Of a DNA stretch of 64,000 bases, positions 9,233 through 19,008 are shown piece by piece. Made by a program: the position numbers and the translations under genes. Below the pieces are notes generated by a model. That model saw only the letters and a program-made list of their open reading frames with translations, was not told the DNA's origin and made no database searches. The stretch is from a bacterium (GTDB lineage Bacteria > UBA8248): positions 1 to 64,000 of the forward strand of contig JAJEJD010000019.1 of NCBI GenBank assembly GCA_022828125.1. Reading direction: 5' to 3'. The first letter of the stretch is position 1, and the number at the start of each line of letters is the position of its first letter.

Positions 9233-10927
9233 GTGGAGCTCAATGGCTCGCAAATCATGATTGAAGAGTTAAAGGCGGCAGGCATCGAGATGGCCTTCGG
9301 TATACCAGGCGGCGCCATCATGCCGTTTTACGATGAACTACTGAAGGCGGATTTTCCGCACATCCTCACGCGTCACGAGCAGGGTGCGGCCCACATGGCG
9401 GACGGATACGCGCGCGTGAGCGGCAAAGTCGCCATCGTCGTCACGACTTCCGGCCCCGGAGCCACGAACCTCATCACCGGACTCGCCAATGCGCAGATGG
9501 ATTCCGTGCCGCTCATCGCCGTTACGGGCCAAGTGGCTACCAACATGATCGGCACCGACGCCTTCCAGGAAGCCGACGTGTACGGCTGCTCCATTCCGGT
9601 TACGAAATTCAACTGGCTGATTAAAGACGTCAACGAAATTCAACATGTTACGCGGGAAGCGATTCGCATGGCGACAACAGGTCGGCCTGGCCCCGTTCTG
9701 CTGGATTTTCCCAAAGACATTCAGATTACCAAGGCGGAATACACACCGCGAGAATCTGCCGGATCCCCTCTTCCGGCTCCTCGGCAGTACCCCGAACTCG
9801 ATATGGAGGGAATCGACAAACTGATCGAAGCCATCGAACGGGCCGAGCGGCCCGTCATCATTGGCGGTGCCGGCATTATCAAGTCCGGAGCGTCTGAGGA
9901 ACTCGCGAAATTCGCAAAAGCGGCGGGCATCCCGGTGATCAACACATTGTTGGGCCTCGGGGGATTCCCGGGCACGGACGAGCTTTTCCTGGGAATGCCG
10001 GGGATGCACGGCACGGCCTATGCGAACTTTGCTCTGTGTGAATGCGATTTACTCATCAACCTCGGCGCCCGTTTCGACGACCGTGTGACGGGTAAGGTTT
10101 CGAGCTTTTGCCCGAACGCGACCATCGCGCATGTCGACATCGACGACGCCGAGATCGATAAACGAGTCCACACGCATATTCCGATTCTCGGGAATGTACG
10201 GGACGTGCTGATTACGCTCAATGAGCGTCTAACACCTGGAGATTACGACGAGTGGCGACAAACCTGGACGGATTGGAAGGCGAACTACCCCCTCCAGTAT
10301 GACTGGGACGGCTCCATCAAACCTCAGTACGTGATCGATCAAATTCAGGAAATCACCGAAGGCAACGGTATCTATGTGACCGGCGTGGGACAGCATCAAA
10401 TGTGGGCGGCGCAGTTCATCCGCTTCAACGAACCCAAGACTTGGGTGACTTCCGGCGGTCTCGGGACGATGGGTTTTGGCCTTCCTGCCGCCATCGGCGC
10501 GAAATTCGCCCGGCCGGAGAAAGATGTTTGGCTAATCGACGGTGACGGCAGCTTCGCGATGACGCTCGTCGAACTCGCTACAGCAGCGACTTATAACGTC
10601 CCCGTGAAAGTCGCCATCCTCAATAATGCGTACCTGGGAATGGTGCGCCAGTGGCAGGAACTATTCTTCGAGAAGCGCTACTCACACTCGCATTATCCAG
10701 AAAACCCCGATTTCGGCACGATTGCAGAGGGTTATGGCGTAAAGGGCATCAACATCACTGACGTGAACGAAGTACGGAATTCCCTTGAGACGGCGGCCGA
10801 GCATGATGGACCAGTAGTGTTGAATTTCCTGGTCAACAAGGAGGAAAACGTCTGGCCCATGGTTCCCGCCGGCGCCGGAAACGATGAGATGCAACTCGCT
10901 CCTCCCTCCAGAGAAGCCAAATCATGA
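9233..10927 (+). CDS. ilvB: Acetolactate synthase large subunit, second copy
   Basis: A second full catalytic subunit (564 residues) 12 bases after the first, from GTG with AGGAGG. It has the standard active-site entry GIPGGAIMPFYDEL, the catalytic E49 in RHEQGAAHMADGYAR, GARFDDRVTGKV, the ThDP motif DGDGSFAMTLVELATAATYN...ILNN, and MVRQWQELF. It looks more typical than the first copy. Its stop overlaps the start of the small-subunit gene (ATGA), so the second large and first small subunits are translationally coupled. The two copies are clearly paralogues but not a recent duplication. Confidence 0.94.
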   Translation: MELNGSQIMIEELKAAGIEMAFGIPGGAIMPFYDELLKADFPHILTRHEQGAAHMADGYARVSGKVAIVVTTSGPGATNLITGLANAQMDSVPLIAVTGQVATNMIGTDAFQEADVYGCSIPVTKFNWLIKDVNEIQHVTREAIRMATTGRPGPVLLDFPKDIQITKAEYTPRESAGSPLPAPRQYPELDMEGIDKLIEAIERAERPVIIGGAGIIKSGASEELAKFAKAAGIPVINTLLGLGGFPGTDELFLGMPGMHGTAYANFALCECDLLINLGARFDDRVTGKVSSFCPNATIAHVDIDDAEIDKRVHTHIPILGNVRDVLITLNERLTPGDYDEWRQTWTDWKANYPLQYDWDGSIKPQYVIDQIQEITEGNGIYVTGVGQHQMWAAQFIRFNEPKTWVTSGGLGTMGFGLPAAIGAKFARPEKDVWLIDGDGSFAMTLVELATAATYNVPVKVAILNNAYLGMVRQWQELFFEKRYSHSHYPENPDFGTIAEGYGVKGINITDVNEVRNSLETAAEHDGPVVLNFLVNKEENVWPMVPAGAGNDEMQLAPPSREAKS

Positions 10928-11427
10928 GACAAGTCTATTCCATCCTCGTCAATAACCACGCGGGTGTGCTTTCGCACGTAGCGGGCCTTTTCACGCGCCG
11001 TGGATACAACATCGAAAGCATCGCCGCCGGACCGACGGAGGATGCCACAATTACGCGCATCGTCATCGTCGCCATCGGCGAAGAAAACGAACTCGACCAG
11101 ATCGCCAAACAACTCCGCAAGCTCTACGACGTGCGGGAAGTCGAGCAGATCTCTTATAACCAAGCCGTCACGCGCGAACTCGTTCTCGCGACAATCGAAG
11201 CGCCCATCAACAAAAGAAGTGAAGTCATACAACTCGCCAACGCCTTCGGTGCTCAGGTAATTAACATGACCGATGATACTGTGACGCTCGAAGCGAGCGG
11301 CAACGATCATAAGGTCAGAACTCTCCTCAAGGCATTCGAAGGCTACGGAATTTCGCAGATGGCGCGCACGGGTATGATTTCGCTGCCCTACGACGGCATG
11401 CCCGAGGACTGGGAGCCCATCGCATAA
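10924..11427 (+). CDS. ilvN: Acetolactate synthase small subunit, first copy
   Basis: Regulatory subunit (167 residues) with an N-terminal ACT domain (about 1-75; YSILVNNHAGVLSHVAGLFTRRGYNIESIAAG), the site where valine inhibits in this family, and the C-terminal domain that activates the catalytic subunit. It overlaps the large-subunit gene before it and the second small-subunit gene after it (TAATG). The overlap chain argues for fixed stoichiometry. Confidence 0.94.
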   Translation: MRQVYSILVNNHAGVLSHVAGLFTRRGYNIESIAAGPTEDATITRIVIVAIGEENELDQIAKQLRKLYDVREVEQISYNQAVTRELVLATIEAPINKRSEVIQLANAFGAQVINMTDDTVTLEASGNDHKVRTLLKAFEGYGISQMARTGMISLPYDGMPEDWEPIA

Positions 11428-11960
11428 TGTCCAGAAACTCCGACAACAACACCAAGGACGATACACATACGATAGCGGTTTTGGTGGAGAACAAATTCGG
11501 CGTTCTCGCCAAGGTGGCAAGTCTATTCAGCGCCCGAGGCTACAACATCGACAGCCTTTGCGTGGGGGTAACGCAGGACCCGAGTGTATCCCGAATCACT
11601 CTCGTCACGCGCGGAGATGCAAAAGTTCTCGAGCAGATCAGAAAACACCTCAGCAAGCTTATCGACACCTTCAAGGTGATGGACATGGGCGAGACGGACA
11701 GCGTCGAACGAGAGATGATTCTCATCAAGATTTCGGCGCCGAAAGCCGCCCGGTCGGAGATTTTTCAAATCATCGATGTTTTCCGGGGCCGCGTCGTCGA
11801 TGTATCCACGGATACCATTACCGTTGAAGTCACAGGCGATGAAGGGAAGATTCACGCCATTTTGAATTTGCTCCAACCATTCGGCATCAAAGAGATCGCC
11901 CGCACAGGCAAAGTCGCACTCACCCGCGGGGCCAAAACCCTTAAGGGCTCCAAAAATTAA
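11427..11960 (+). CDS. ilvN: Acetolactate synthase small subunit, second copy
   Basis: A second ACT-domain regulatory subunit (177 residues). The ACT domain starts TIAVLVENKFGVLAKVASLFSARGYNIDSLCVG and the C-terminal domain includes EIFQIIDVFRGRVVDVSTDTITVEVTGD. It differs clearly from the first small subunit in sequence, so the two may pair with different large subunits or bind different effectors. It is the last ilv gene; psd starts 3 bases after its stop codon. Confidence 0.93.
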   Translation: MSRNSDNNTKDDTHTIAVLVENKFGVLAKVASLFSARGYNIDSLCVGVTQDPSVSRITLVTRGDAKVLEQIRKHLSKLIDTFKVMDMGETDSVEREMILIKISAPKAARSEIFQIIDVFRGRVVDVSTDTITVEVTGDEGKIHAILNLLQPFGIKEIARTGKVALTRGAKTLKGSKN

Positions 11961-11963
11961 CCC

Positions 11964-12620
11964 ATGAGCGAAAGAGGCCACTCCAGCAGGCCGTTTATTG
12001 CCAGAGAAGGTTGGGCCTATATTTCGGTTTTATCGGCCATCGGCCTTATTTCGATCCTCTTCGGGGGATGGATGTGGGCAACTATTTCATTTCTGCTGGC
12101 CGCGGCTGTAGCCGGTTTTTTTAGAGACCCTGATCGCGCCCCGCCTGATGAGCCGGGCGTCGTCTTATCTCCGGCTGATGGCCGGGTCGTGGAAGTTGCC
12201 TCCGCCAAAGATGGCGGAAGTGTGGTCCGGATTTTCCTCTCTCCTCTGGACGTACATATCAACCGATCACCCGTGGAGGGGAGAATATCGAGCATTCATT
12301 ATAAAAAAGGTCGTTTCCTGGCTGCATACAAAGAAGCCGCCTCGAGCATCAATGAACAAAACGCCCTGGAAATCAAGACGAACTCAGGTGATAATTTCAA
12401 AGTCATTCAAATCGCCGGCGTTTTGGCACGACGCATTATCTGCTGGTCCAAGGAGGGTGATACCATAATGGCGGGAGAGCGTTTCGGGCTGATTCAGTTC
12501 GGCTCGCGGACGGACCTATATTTTCCGGAAGGGTATAATATATCCGTAGAGCAGGGGCAGCGTGTTCGCGGAGGAGAAACCGTCGTTGGACGAGCAAACC
12601 ACCAGACAGCCGCGGAATAA
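11964..12620 (+). CDS. psd: Phosphatidylserine decarboxylase, short type
   Basis: Pyruvoyl enzyme that converts phosphatidylserine to phosphatidylethanolamine. At 218 residues it is the short, archaeal-type form. Two hydrophobic stretches (about 17-50) anchor it in the membrane. Motifs are LSPADGRVVEV, FLSPLDVHINRSPVEG with the histidine of the catalytic triad region, and the self-cleavage site G180-S181 in LIQFGSRTDLY, from which the pyruvoyl group forms. It follows the ilv genes and overlaps pssA, the enzyme that makes its substrate. Confidence 0.95.
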   Translation: MSERGHSSRPFIAREGWAYISVLSAIGLISILFGGWMWATISFLLAAAVAGFFRDPDRAPPDEPGVVLSPADGRVVEVASAKDGGSVVRIFLSPLDVHINRSPVEGRISSIHYKKGRFLAAYKEAASSINEQNALEIKTNSGDNFKVIQIAGVLARRIICWSKEGDTIMAGERFGLIQFGSRTDLYFPEGYNISVEQGQRVRGGETVVGRANHQTAAE

Positions 12621-13422
12621 ACTGGGGCGTCGTTCACGCAGGAGAAGGCGTCGCTCGGGAAGGCGTTCTTTTCAGCGAGGAATCTTCCTGGTTCCCAATC
12701 TACTGACGACGGGCAGTCTTTTTGCCGGTTTCTATGCGATTGTCGCTTCTATCCAGGGAGACTTCATCTGGGCCTCGCTGGCCATATTGTTGGCCATCGT
12801 TTTAGATGGGCTCGATGGTACTGTCGCCCGGTTGACGAAGAGCACAAGCGCTTTTGGCCTTCAATACGATTCTTTATGCGACTTGACGGCTTTCGGCGTC
12901 GCACCGGCCGTTTTGATATATACTTGGCTCCTCGCCCCATATGGAAGAATCGGCTGGCTGGCCACGTTCATATTCGCAGCTTGCGGCGCCTTGAGACTGG
13001 CGCGCTTCAATGTGCTGGCGCAAGCGAGCAGCGGGCCCATGGATTTTCGGGGACTGCCGATACCCGGAGCCGCAGGTGTTTTGGCATCCATCGTATATTT
13101 GGTTGAAGACTTTTCGATCAAGGACCATGTTCCCCTCATGGTGATTGCAGCGCTCAGCTACGTTCTTGCATTCCTGATGGTGAGCACCATACGCTACAAG
13201 AGTTTCAAGGATTTAAGCGGACCTCTCAGAAGACCATTCCGCGTCCTCGTCGGCGCGGTGTTGGCTCTTTTCGTGGCGGCGGCGATTCCTCAGGTTGTTG
13301 CCTGTCTGGCATTTGTAGGCTACGCCGCATCCGGCCCCTGTGGAATGATAACGAGATGGCGAAGAACCAAGCGAGAGAGCACTCCCGAAAATTTTGAAGA
13401 AACTCACTCGGAATCTTCATGA
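12562..13422 (+). CDS. pssA: Phosphatidylserine synthase (CDP-diacylglycerol type)
   Basis: Integral membrane CDP-alcohol phosphatidyltransferase that joins CDP-diacylglycerol and serine. The family signature is visible at about residues 74-98: DGLDGTVAR, then G and D-x3-D in GLQYDSLCD. At least six hydrophobic segments follow a very basic N-terminus (GRRSRRRRRRSGRRS). The frame overlaps psd by 59 bases from GTG 12562; TTG 12586 has GGAGGAG nine bases upstream and may be the real start. It pairs with psd to form the phosphatidylethanolamine branch. Confidence 0.93.
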   Translation: MFAEEKPSLDEQTTRQPRNKLGRRSRRRRRRSGRRSFQRGIFLVPNLLTTGSLFAGFYAIVASIQGDFIWASLAILLAIVLDGLDGTVARLTKSTSAFGLQYDSLCDLTAFGVAPAVLIYTWLLAPYGRIGWLATFIFAACGALRLARFNVLAQASSGPMDFRGLPIPGAAGVLASIVYLVEDFSIKDHVPLMVIAALSYVLAFLMVSTIRYKSFKDLSGPLRRPFRVLVGAVLALFVAAAIPQVVACLAFVGYAASGPCGMITRWRRTKRESTPENFEETHSESS

Positions 13423-13505
13423 TCCGCCTTTAGGCGCGTCTCATGCCGCTAGAAACGGCTCGAATGATGAGCCATTTCTTACCTAATTGCCCATTCCCCC
13501 CTCGA

Positions 13506-13534
13506 TTGCGATCTCTTCGAATAGTATTCATAAT
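13506..13534 (+). promoter_or_regulatory. Probable lptD promoter
   Basis: TTGCGA (13506-13511), 17 bases, CATAAT (13529-13534), about 70 bases before the lptD start. A weak hairpin (GGCTC/GAGCC, 13457-13473, followed by ATTTCTT) just upstream could end the pssA transcript. Confidence 0.55.
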
Positions 13535-13603
13535 CAATTTTGATTCAAAACCGTTTTTGAAAAACCCGGCTCATCCGAAGTTAGAGATGGTTCTTAACGA
13601 ATC

Positions 13604-15937
13604 GTGATGATGAGAATTTCCGTGTCAAATAATTCAAAATTCACCTTTCTGAAACCGAATGGGTTTTGTTCATCAATCATCATTTTCTCTTTCGTACTTT
13701 TCTGGATACCACCTTGCCCGCAAGCACAGCCAAAGAACGGTATGCAAGCCCAAGCCCCACCCACTCCGTCTACTAGAAGCGACGAGGGCATGAAATTCTT
13801 AAGAGAATCCGAAGCCGCCATCGCCATCACGGCCGATGAGATACGAGAAGATCGGGAGCGACAGCGAATTATCGGCCGCGGCTCTGCAGACATTCAGTAT
13901 TTGGGCAAAAGAATCCGGGCGGACCATATCGAGGTACAAACATCGACGCGCGACGGCGTCGCCACTGGGAACATTGTTTTTCAAACCACGAATGACCGCA
14001 TCGTTGCCAACCGCATCGAGTTTAATCTCGATACCGAACGGATGGTCGTTTTCAACGCGCGCGGCATCATTGGCACCACATATTATGTGACGGGACGCGT
14101 GATTCGGCGCTTGGCAGAAGATCGGTATGAAGTCCAGGGGGGCACTTTCACAACGTGCGAAGGGGATCTTCCAGACTGGGCTTTCGGCTTCGAGCGGGCG
14201 ACCTTCCAAATCGAGGGCTATGCTCAACTAGAAGCCCCCACCATGACGGTGAAAGGCGTGCCGGCGGCATTTTTCCCCTGGGCGATGGTGCCGATAAAAA
14301 CAAAAAGAGCCACCGGCTTTCTCCTGCCGGGCATCGGCTCGAGCAGTCGAAACGGCTTTCGGTTTTCCCCTTCATTTTTCTGGGCCATCAACGATTCGAC
14401 GGACGCCACCTTCGGGGTCGATTATTTCACCAAGCGCGGGACTCGCTACAAAGGAGAGTACCGTTACACACCAAATCGAAATACCTCGGGACAGATAGCG
14501 GGCCGCTACCTGAAAGACAAAATCGAGCGTGCGGCCTTTTGGGACGTTAAGGGCGTCCACCGCATGAATTTCAAGGACTTAGGCGCCAATTTGCACGCCG
14601 TAGTCGATTTACAAAAACGCCCGTCAAGCGATCGCTCCCTTGAAGGCGATTTACTGACTCGCACGCGTCAGGACACGGATACTAACGTCACTTTCACGCA
14701 AAATTTTCCCGAGATTGCCGGACAGCTTCAAGTAGGAATGAGGAGACGCGAAGGCTTGGGCGAAGCAGATGGACAGTTATTCGAAAAAGCGCCGGAAGTG
14801 ATTCTTGACATCCAAAACAAGCGCTTGGGGAAAAGTGATCTTTACTTCAACCTGGATTCCTCTTTCACTTATTTCAGAAAAACGGAGAACGACAACACGC
14901 TCCGGATGAGCCGCTTTCACGTCGAACCATCTTTATCGCTTCGCTTGGAGACTGTTCCCTGGCTTGGCCTGACACCCGAAATCGGATTCCGCAGGACCCA
15001 CTGGACGCATCAAAGAACTGAGCCGGGCGCAGGTTCGTATTTCGACGATACGCAACACGTGGAATCCGGTCTGTCACGTGAAATGTGGTTTACGAAGCTT
15101 CATGCGAGTGGCCCGCGATACAGTAAAGTCTACCAGGGCGAACTCGGTCCCTTCCGGGATTTCAAGCACATCCTCTCGTTTGAAGCGATGTATCAATACA
15201 GCCCGAACAACGACGCCTACGACAGAAGCCTGATCCTCCCTCTGGATATGGTGGACACTCTTCAGCATGAACATGCCATCGAATACGCCATCGTGAATCG
15301 TGTATTGACGAAACTACCCCTAAATGACGGGTTCCAGACTAGGCAGTTGTTTCGCTACCGAATCAGCCAGATTTATGATCTCGTCGAAGCGCGAAGGAAT
15401 GAAGATCTGGACACGAAACCGAAACGTCCTTTGAGTGACATCACTTTCAGGCTCGAATCGCAGCCCTTCTCCAAGCTTCGCCTGCTACAACAATTCAAAT
15501 ACAACCCCTATGACCTGGAAATCAGCGAACACTCCACAGGTGTCTTTGTCGACGGCGGCAAGAAGTGGTATCTCAATCTCGATCGGACCTGGACGCGCCA
15601 AAATGGAAACGACCCGGTAAATGCAGAGGGTAGTCATCTGAATTTCGGAGGAGGGTTCTCCATCAACCAGCACCTTTCTCTCGAATACGTCACGCGTTTG
15701 AACAAAACCCAAAAGACCACGCTGGAGCAAAGCATTACGGCGCGTTACCTCGATTGCTGCTGGGGCGTGGAACTCACGTTCACCGATACAAAGGATAAAA
15801 ACGAAGTTTATGTCGGTTTCAGTCTTGTCGGCCTTCTCGAAGGCGAAAGAGCTCTGGGTTCCACACGCGGAAGAAATGTTTTGCGAGAAGGCGGATTTTG
15901 GAAAAGTCGCTCATGGACGCCTTTGCCTTTTAAGTAA
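13604..15937 (+). CDS. lptD: LPS assembly protein LptD
   Basis: Outer-membrane beta-barrel that inserts lipopolysaccharide into the outer leaflet. The 777-residue protein has a signal peptide (about residues 20-42), an OstA/LptA-like jellyroll (about 60-200; ITADEIREDRERQRIIGRGSADIQYLG and repeated IxVxNRIEFNLDTERM-type strands) and a long C-terminal barrel of alternating strands. GTG 13604 and ATGs at 13607 and 13610 are all possible starts. It heads a run of envelope-sugar genes. The C-terminus ends in TPLPFK rather than an aromatic barrel signature, which is common in LptD. Confidence 0.93.
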   Translation: MMMRISVSNNSKFTFLKPNGFCSSIIIFSFVLFWIPPCPQAQPKNGMQAQAPPTPSTRSDEGMKFLRESEAAIAITADEIREDRERQRIIGRGSADIQYLGKRIRADHIEVQTSTRDGVATGNIVFQTTNDRIVANRIEFNLDTERMVVFNARGIIGTTYYVTGRVIRRLAEDRYEVQGGTFTTCEGDLPDWAFGFERATFQIEGYAQLEAPTMTVKGVPAAFFPWAMVPIKTKRATGFLLPGIGSSSRNGFRFSPSFFWAINDSTDATFGVDYFTKRGTRYKGEYRYTPNRNTSGQIAGRYLKDKIERAAFWDVKGVHRMNFKDLGANLHAVVDLQKRPSSDRSLEGDLLTRTRQDTDTNVTFTQNFPEIAGQLQVGMRRREGLGEADGQLFEKAPEVILDIQNKRLGKSDLYFNLDSSFTYFRKTENDNTLRMSRFHVEPSLSLRLETVPWLGLTPEIGFRRTHWTHQRTEPGAGSYFDDTQHVESGLSREMWFTKLHASGPRYSKVYQGELGPFRDFKHILSFEAMYQYSPNNDAYDRSLILPLDMVDTLQHEHAIEYAIVNRVLTKLPLNDGFQTRQLFRYRISQIYDLVEARRNEDLDTKPKRPLSDITFRLESQPFSKLRLLQQFKYNPYDLEISEHSTGVFVDGGKKWYLNLDRTWTRQNGNDPVNAEGSHLNFGGGFSINQHLSLEYVTRLNKTQKTTLEQSITARYLDCCWGVELTFTDTKDKNEVYVGFSLVGLLEGERALGSTRGRNVLREGGFWKSRSWTPLPFK

Positions 15938-16002
15938 TATTGCACGCCTTTTTTCTTAAATTTTACTCAACCTGCTCATATGACGCAGAGTGAGGCAATT
16001 TA

Positions 16003-17328
16003 GTGAACATTTGCGTTATCGGTTGTGGATATGTCGGATTGGTCACAGGGGCCGTCTTCGCCGACTTGGGCAACGAAGTCATCGGCGTGGATATCGACCA
16101 AAGCCGTGTAGACACCCTGAACACGGGCGGCTGCCCAATTCATGAACCCAGGCTACCCGAACTCTTGGAGCGCAACCGACAAGAAGGTAGGCTAAAATTC
16201 ACCACCTCCATACATGAGGCTGTTTCGAAAAGTGAGATTATTTTCATCTGTGTGGGAACGCCGCCTGCCGAGGATGGTGGAACCGACCTTTCAGAAGTGG
16301 AAGCGGCGGCAATAGGCATCGCTCGTGCGATACAGGATTATAAGATCATCGTCAACAAAAGCACCGTGCCCGTAGGCACGGGGGATTTCGTTCAAGAGGT
16401 CATCGAAAGAAACGGCGTCACTTCAACAGATTTCGACGTGGTCTGCAATCCAGAGTTTATGCGCGAAGGGCAAGCGGTGCGAGACACGCTCCAGCCGGAT
16501 CGCATCGTCATCGGCTCATCATCGGAGAAAGCGGCGAAAACCGTTCAGCTTCTATACCAGGCCCTGAACACTCCTTGCATCATCACGGACACACAAAGCG
16601 CGGAGTTGATTAAATATGCCTCGAACGCATTTTTGGCGACGAAAATAACGTTCATCAACGCAGTGGCAAACCTTTGTGAAGAGACGCAAGCGGATATTCG
16701 AGAAGTCGTCAAAGGGGTTGGCGCGGATTCCCGCATCGGCCACGCTTTCCTGGGGGCTGGCTTGGGCTATGGTGGCTCCTGCTTCCCGAAAGATGTGGAT
16801 GCCCTGTTACACGCCTCCAGAAGACTTGGCGCTGAAATGACGATTTTAGAGGCCGTGAGAGCGGAAAACGACAGCCGGGTGCCTCGTTTCGTACAAAGAA
16901 TCATCGAAAGACTCGGTACGAAGAGCAAACTGCCGCTCAAGGGAAAGACCATTGGCGTTTTGGGGTTATCGTTCAAGCCTGACACGGATGACATGCGGGA
17001 AGCAAAAAGCATCGAGATATGTCACGCGCTCCGCGAGGCGGGTGCCAGGCTGCGCGCGTACGACCCTATCGCCACCGCAAACGCCAGGCGAATCATTGGA
17101 GATGAGGATATCGAATATTGCAAAAGCCCCTACGAGGCCGCGAAAGGCGCAAGCGGGATTATTATCGTCACCGAGTGGCGCGAATTTATTCAGTTGAATC
17201 TGAACCGCTTGAAATCAGAGATGATGGAACCGGTTATATTCGATGGCCGAAACATCTACTCTTCTGAACAAGTAAGAGATGCCGGCTTTGAATACTTCAG
17301 CATCGGGAAAACGTCGCTCAAACCGTGA
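16003..17328 (+). CDS. ugd: UDP-glucose 6-dehydrogenase
   Basis: Oxidises UDP-glucose to UDP-glucuronate with two NAD+. The 441-residue protein has the N-terminal Rossmann motif [21 protein letters not shown], the central dimer helix with [21 protein letters not shown], the catalytic cysteine in [10 protein letters not shown] near residue 260, and the C-terminal UDP-binding Rossmann domain ([18 protein letters not shown]). It starts with GTG. The next gene overlaps its end and uses its product, so the pair makes UDP-xylose. Confidence 0.96.
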   Translation: MNICVIGCGYVGLVTGAVFADLGNEVIGVDIDQSRVDTLNTGGCPIHEPRLPELLERNRQEGRLKFTTSIHEAVSKSEIIFICVGTPPAEDGGTDLSEVEAAAIGIARAIQDYKIIVNKSTVPVGTGDFVQEVIERNGVTSTDFDVVCNPEFMREGQAVRDTLQPDRIVIGSSSEKAAKTVQLLYQALNTPCIITDTQSAELIKYASNAFLATKITFINAVANLCEETQADIREVVKGVGADSRIGHAFLGAGLGYGGSCFPKDVDALLHASRRLGAEMTILEAVRAENDSRVPRFVQRIIERLGTKSKLPLKGKTIGVLGLSFKPDTDDMREAKSIEICHALREAGARLRAYDPIATANARRIIGDEDIEYCKSPYEAAKGASGIIIVTEWREFIQLNLNRLKSEMMEPVIFDGRNIYSSEQVRDAGFEYFSIGKTSLKP

Positions 17329-18287
17329 TGATGGAAAACTCTCGCGTTGTGGTAACAGGCGGAGCGGGCTTCATCGGCTCCCATTTGTGCGATAAACTCA
17401 TCGCTCTGGGCAACGATGTCATATGCGTCGACAATTTTCTGACCGGGCACCATCTGAACATCAAACATTTCCTAGAAAACGAACATCCAAAATTTACGCT
17501 CATCAAACACAACGTGAGCGAACACATTCACGTCGAGGGAAACGTGGACGCCGTTTTCCATCTCGCAAGTCCTGCAAGCCCGAATGATTATTTGAAATTT
17601 CCCATCCAGACGCTGAAGGTCGGCTCCCTTGGCACTCATAACGCCCTCGGGCTTGCAAAGGAGAAAAAAGCGCGCTTTCTTCTGGCTTCCACCTCGGAGG
17701 TATATGGCGACCCCCAGATTCACCCGCAGCACGAGGAATACTGGGGCCACGTCAACCCTATCGGTCCTCGCGGCGTGTATGACGAAGCCAAAAGATTCTC
17801 AGAAGCCATGACCATGGCCTACCATCGGACCCATGGATTGAACGTACACATCGCCCGCATTTTCAATACTTATGGTCCGAGAATGCGAACTGCAGACGGA
17901 CGCGCGATACCCGCCTTTATCTCGCAAACCGTTCGGAACAAACCCATCCGTGTTTTCGGTGATGGCATGCAGACGAGAAGCTTTTGTTTCATCACCGATC
18001 TCATCAATGGCCTTATCAAGCTGATGGACAGCGAAATTCATGAACCTCTCAACCTCGGAAATCCTTCGGAGATGACGATCCTCGCCCTGGCGGAGAAAAT
18101 CATTGCGCTTACAGGCGCGGACTCAATAATACAGTATGAGCCACTGCCCGTTGATGATCCAAAAATCCGCCAACCCGACATCGGGAAAGCAAAAAAACAT
18201 CTCGGTTGGGAGCCGGAAATTTCTCTGGAAGAGGGTCTCCTGGCCACAATAGATGACTTCAGGAAACGATTGAACATCAACCCTTGA
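17325..18287 (+). CDS. uxs: UDP-glucuronate decarboxylase (UDP-xylose synthase)
   Basis: Extended short-chain dehydrogenase that converts UDP-glucuronate to UDP-xylose. Motifs: [42 protein letters not shown], the YxxxK pair in [10 protein letters not shown], and [11 protein letters not shown]. The 320-residue length matches bacterial Uxs. It overlaps ugd by four bases (ATGATG), giving translational coupling. UDP-xylose could serve lipopolysaccharide or surface polysaccharide. Confidence 0.93.
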   Translation: MMMENSRVVVTGGAGFIGSHLCDKLIALGNDVICVDNFLTGHHLNIKHFLENEHPKFTLIKHNVSEHIHVEGNVDAVFHLASPASPNDYLKFPIQTLKVGSLGTHNALGLAKEKKARFLLASTSEVYGDPQIHPQHEEYWGHVNPIGPRGVYDEAKRFSEAMTMAYHRTHGLNVHIARIFNTYGPRMRTADGRAIPAFISQTVRNKPIRVFGDGMQTRSFCFITDLINGLIKLMDSEIHEPLNLGNPSEMTILALAEKIIALTGADSIIQYEPLPVDDPKIRQPDIGKAKKHLGWEPEISLEEGLLATIDDFRKRLNINP

Positions 18288-18376
18288 AATCCAGCCCTTG
18301 GATCGGCTAGATTGCAGAATACCGGGTGGATTCCCTGCTCCACCTCCCCTACCGCCCCACTGCTCCGAGGCTTCCT

Positions 18377-18982
18377 TTGGGATCATCGGCAAAGGAATTC
18401 CTGGCCGAACGCGCCGTGAAGTATGAATCGCTTGCCACGAGCGACTACTCCCGGCAAGTAGACGATATCTCCAGCGTCATCGTCGAATGCCTGGTGTCCG
18501 AAAGGAAAATCATCGCTTTCGGCAACGGGGGGAGCGCCGCGCTCGCCATGCACTTTACGGGCGAACTCGTAGGCCGCTTCCTGGCCGATCGCGCTCCCCT
18601 GCCCGCTATCTGCCTCAGCGGCGACACGAGCGCCCTCACCGCCATCGGGAACGACTACGCGTACGAGGAAATTTTTGCGCGGCAAATCCAGGCGCACGGA
18701 CGAGCAGGAGACGTCGCCCTGGGCCTGAGCACAAGCGGCAAGTCCGCAAATGTCGTCTCCGCTCTCAAACGAGCCGACGCCCTTGGATTGATTGGCGTCG
18801 CGATGACCGGAAGCGGCGGAGGTCCAGCCTCCCAAGTTGCGAAATATTCGGCGAAAGTACCCTCGAATGACACTGATTTCATACAGGAAGCCCATGAAGC
18901 CGCTCTTCATTATATTTGCCACCGCATCGATGAGGTTTTCACCAGAGACTCGCAAGAGCAGAAAATCGCCCTTAATGACTGA
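18377..18982 (+). CDS. gmhA: Phosphoheptose isomerase-like SIS protein
   Basis: SIS-domain isomerase of the GmhA family, which turns sedoheptulose 7-phosphate into D-glycero-D-manno-heptose 7-phosphate for the LPS core. Motifs: IIAFGNGGSAALAMHFTGELVGRF, LSGDTSALTAIGNDYAYEEIFARQI, LSTSGKSANVVSALK and QEAHEAALHYICHRID. I chose TTG 18377 because GAGG lies six bases upstream and it leaves 49 residues before GNGGS, as in E. coli GmhA; the frame is open to GTG 18326. It follows ugd and uxs, which fits an envelope role. Confidence 0.87.
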   Translation: MGSSAKEFLAERAVKYESLATSDYSRQVDDISSVIVECLVSERKIIAFGNGGSAALAMHFTGELVGRFLADRAPLPAICLSGDTSALTAIGNDYAYEEIFARQIQAHGRAGDVALGLSTSGKSANVVSALKRADALGLIGVAMTGSGGGPASQVAKYSAKVPSNDTDFIQEAHEAALHYICHRIDEVFTRDSQEQKIALND

Positions 18983-19008
18983 GTGGAAATAACGACGGGA
19001 CGAGAGAC

